In this document: positions 63,911 to 64,000 of the stretch, piece after piece
Numbering within the stretch: position 1 is the first letter of the stretch
Layout of the letters: every line of letters begins with the position of its first letter
Source of the DNA: Alkaliphilus transvaalensis ATCC 700919
GTDB taxonomy: Bacteria > Bacillota > Clostridia > Peptostreptococcales > Natronincolaceae
Length of the DNA stretch: 64,000 nt
Direction: 5' to 3'
NCBI RefSeq assembly: GCF_000621485.1
Contig: NZ_JHYF01000003.1
Location: 282,589 to 346,588 of the forward strand
Program-made: the position numbers and the translations under genes
The notes under the pieces: generated by a model
The model's input: the letters and a program-made list of their open reading frames with translations, nothing else
Database searches by the model: none
What the model was told of the DNA's origin: nothing

Positions 63911-63992
63911 ATTATCCTCAACTTTCTAGGAGGAAAAAGTGTAAATTAAAGATTTATGAAAAAGTTGAGGATAATGAAAACTTGAGGATAAT
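63911..63992. repeat. Right terminus of the recombinase-trio element
   Basis: Inverted mirror of the left end: ATTATCCTCAAC (63911-63922), then GTTGAGGATAAT (63964-63975), 5-bp spacer, CTTGAGGATAAT (63981-63992). The inner copy is about 42 bp from the outer block on both sides. Confidence 0.82.
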
Positions 63993-64000
63993 ATAAGAAA

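Larger units (their letters stand above)
59892..63992 (-). mobile_element. Recombinase-in-trio-like transposable element (about 4.1 kb)
   Basis: Three tyrosine recombinase genes, all on the minus strand and almost without gaps, are enclosed by symmetrical 29-bp imperfect inverted termini, each with an extra internal inverted copy of the ATTATCCTCAAC motif. No cargo gene is present. The arrangement matches RIT (recombinase in trio) elements; the 628-residue member also recalls TnpB of Tn554. It sits right after the phage polymerase gene. Confidence 0.8.

Overview
The window is AT-rich DNA from an anaerobic, spore-forming member of the Clostridia. The evidence is a selenocysteine-containing NAD-linked formate dehydrogenase, formate-tetrahydrofolate ligase, a histidine-to-formate degradation route, spore-coat and GerM-type proteins, and the Firmicutes cluster murB-rapZ-yvcK-whiA. 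An Alkaliphilus/Natronincola-type organism would fit, but that placement is an inference.

Chromosomal part (1 to about 44.74 kb). Bases 1-7.9 kb encode a soluble formate dehydrogenase: NuoE-like and NuoF-like subunits and a selenocysteine catalytic subunit read through an in-frame TGA with a SECIS hairpin. FdhD, a probable molybdenum-cofactor riboswitch with terminator, MoaA and a MOSC protein follow. At 8.3-16.7 kb lie an orphan solute-binding protein, murB-rapZ-yvcK, a CotF-like coat protein, a Nudix hydrolase, whiA and an HD-GYP protein. At 17.0-23.6 kb fhs-hutU-ftcD-hutI-fchA converts urocanate to glutamate, formate and ATP (no hutH here); the formate can feed the dehydrogenase at the window start. 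At 24-30.5 kb are a secreted alpha/beta hydrolase flanked by short repeats, a nucleotidyltransferase-like protein, a very large BTAD/ATPase/TPR regulator, a MITE-like hairpin and a His-rich DUF1292 protein. At 30.6-41.5 kb are yqeC and mocA (selenium/molybdenum hydroxylase maturation), dnaE, pgpA, pfkA-pyk, a thioesterase, FxsA and an Fe-S aldo/keto reductase. At 41.9-44.9 kb a GerMN-domain protein diverges from rlmD.

Accessory island (about 44.74 kb to beyond the window end). The last ~150 bp of rlmD switch to a different codon style, which suggests that an integrating element rebuilt the gene's 3' end. The island carries: (1) a restriction-modification cassette with a small HTH regulator, an adenine methyltransferase, a C5-cytosine methyltransferase and an 849-residue nuclease-methyltransferase fusion; (2) two adjacent modules built around ImmA/IrrE zinc peptidases, one fused to an HTH and next to an unknown protein (RosmerTA-like in outline), the other with peptidase and HTH on separate overlapping genes; (3) a more GC-rich phage/ICE replication module (HTH, DUF4406-like, small acidic protein, DUF2800, DUF2815, PolA-type polymerase); (4) a complete-looking ~4.1 kb transposable unit of three tightly coupled tyrosine recombinases on the minus strand, bounded by matching 29-bp inverted termini built from a repeated ATTATCCTCAA motif, inserted just after the polymerase gene.

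The most interesting candidates are the recombinase-trio element with its symmetrical termini, the paired fused/split metallopeptidase modules, and the three-methyltransferase restriction cassette. No tRNA, rRNA or CRISPR array was seen.
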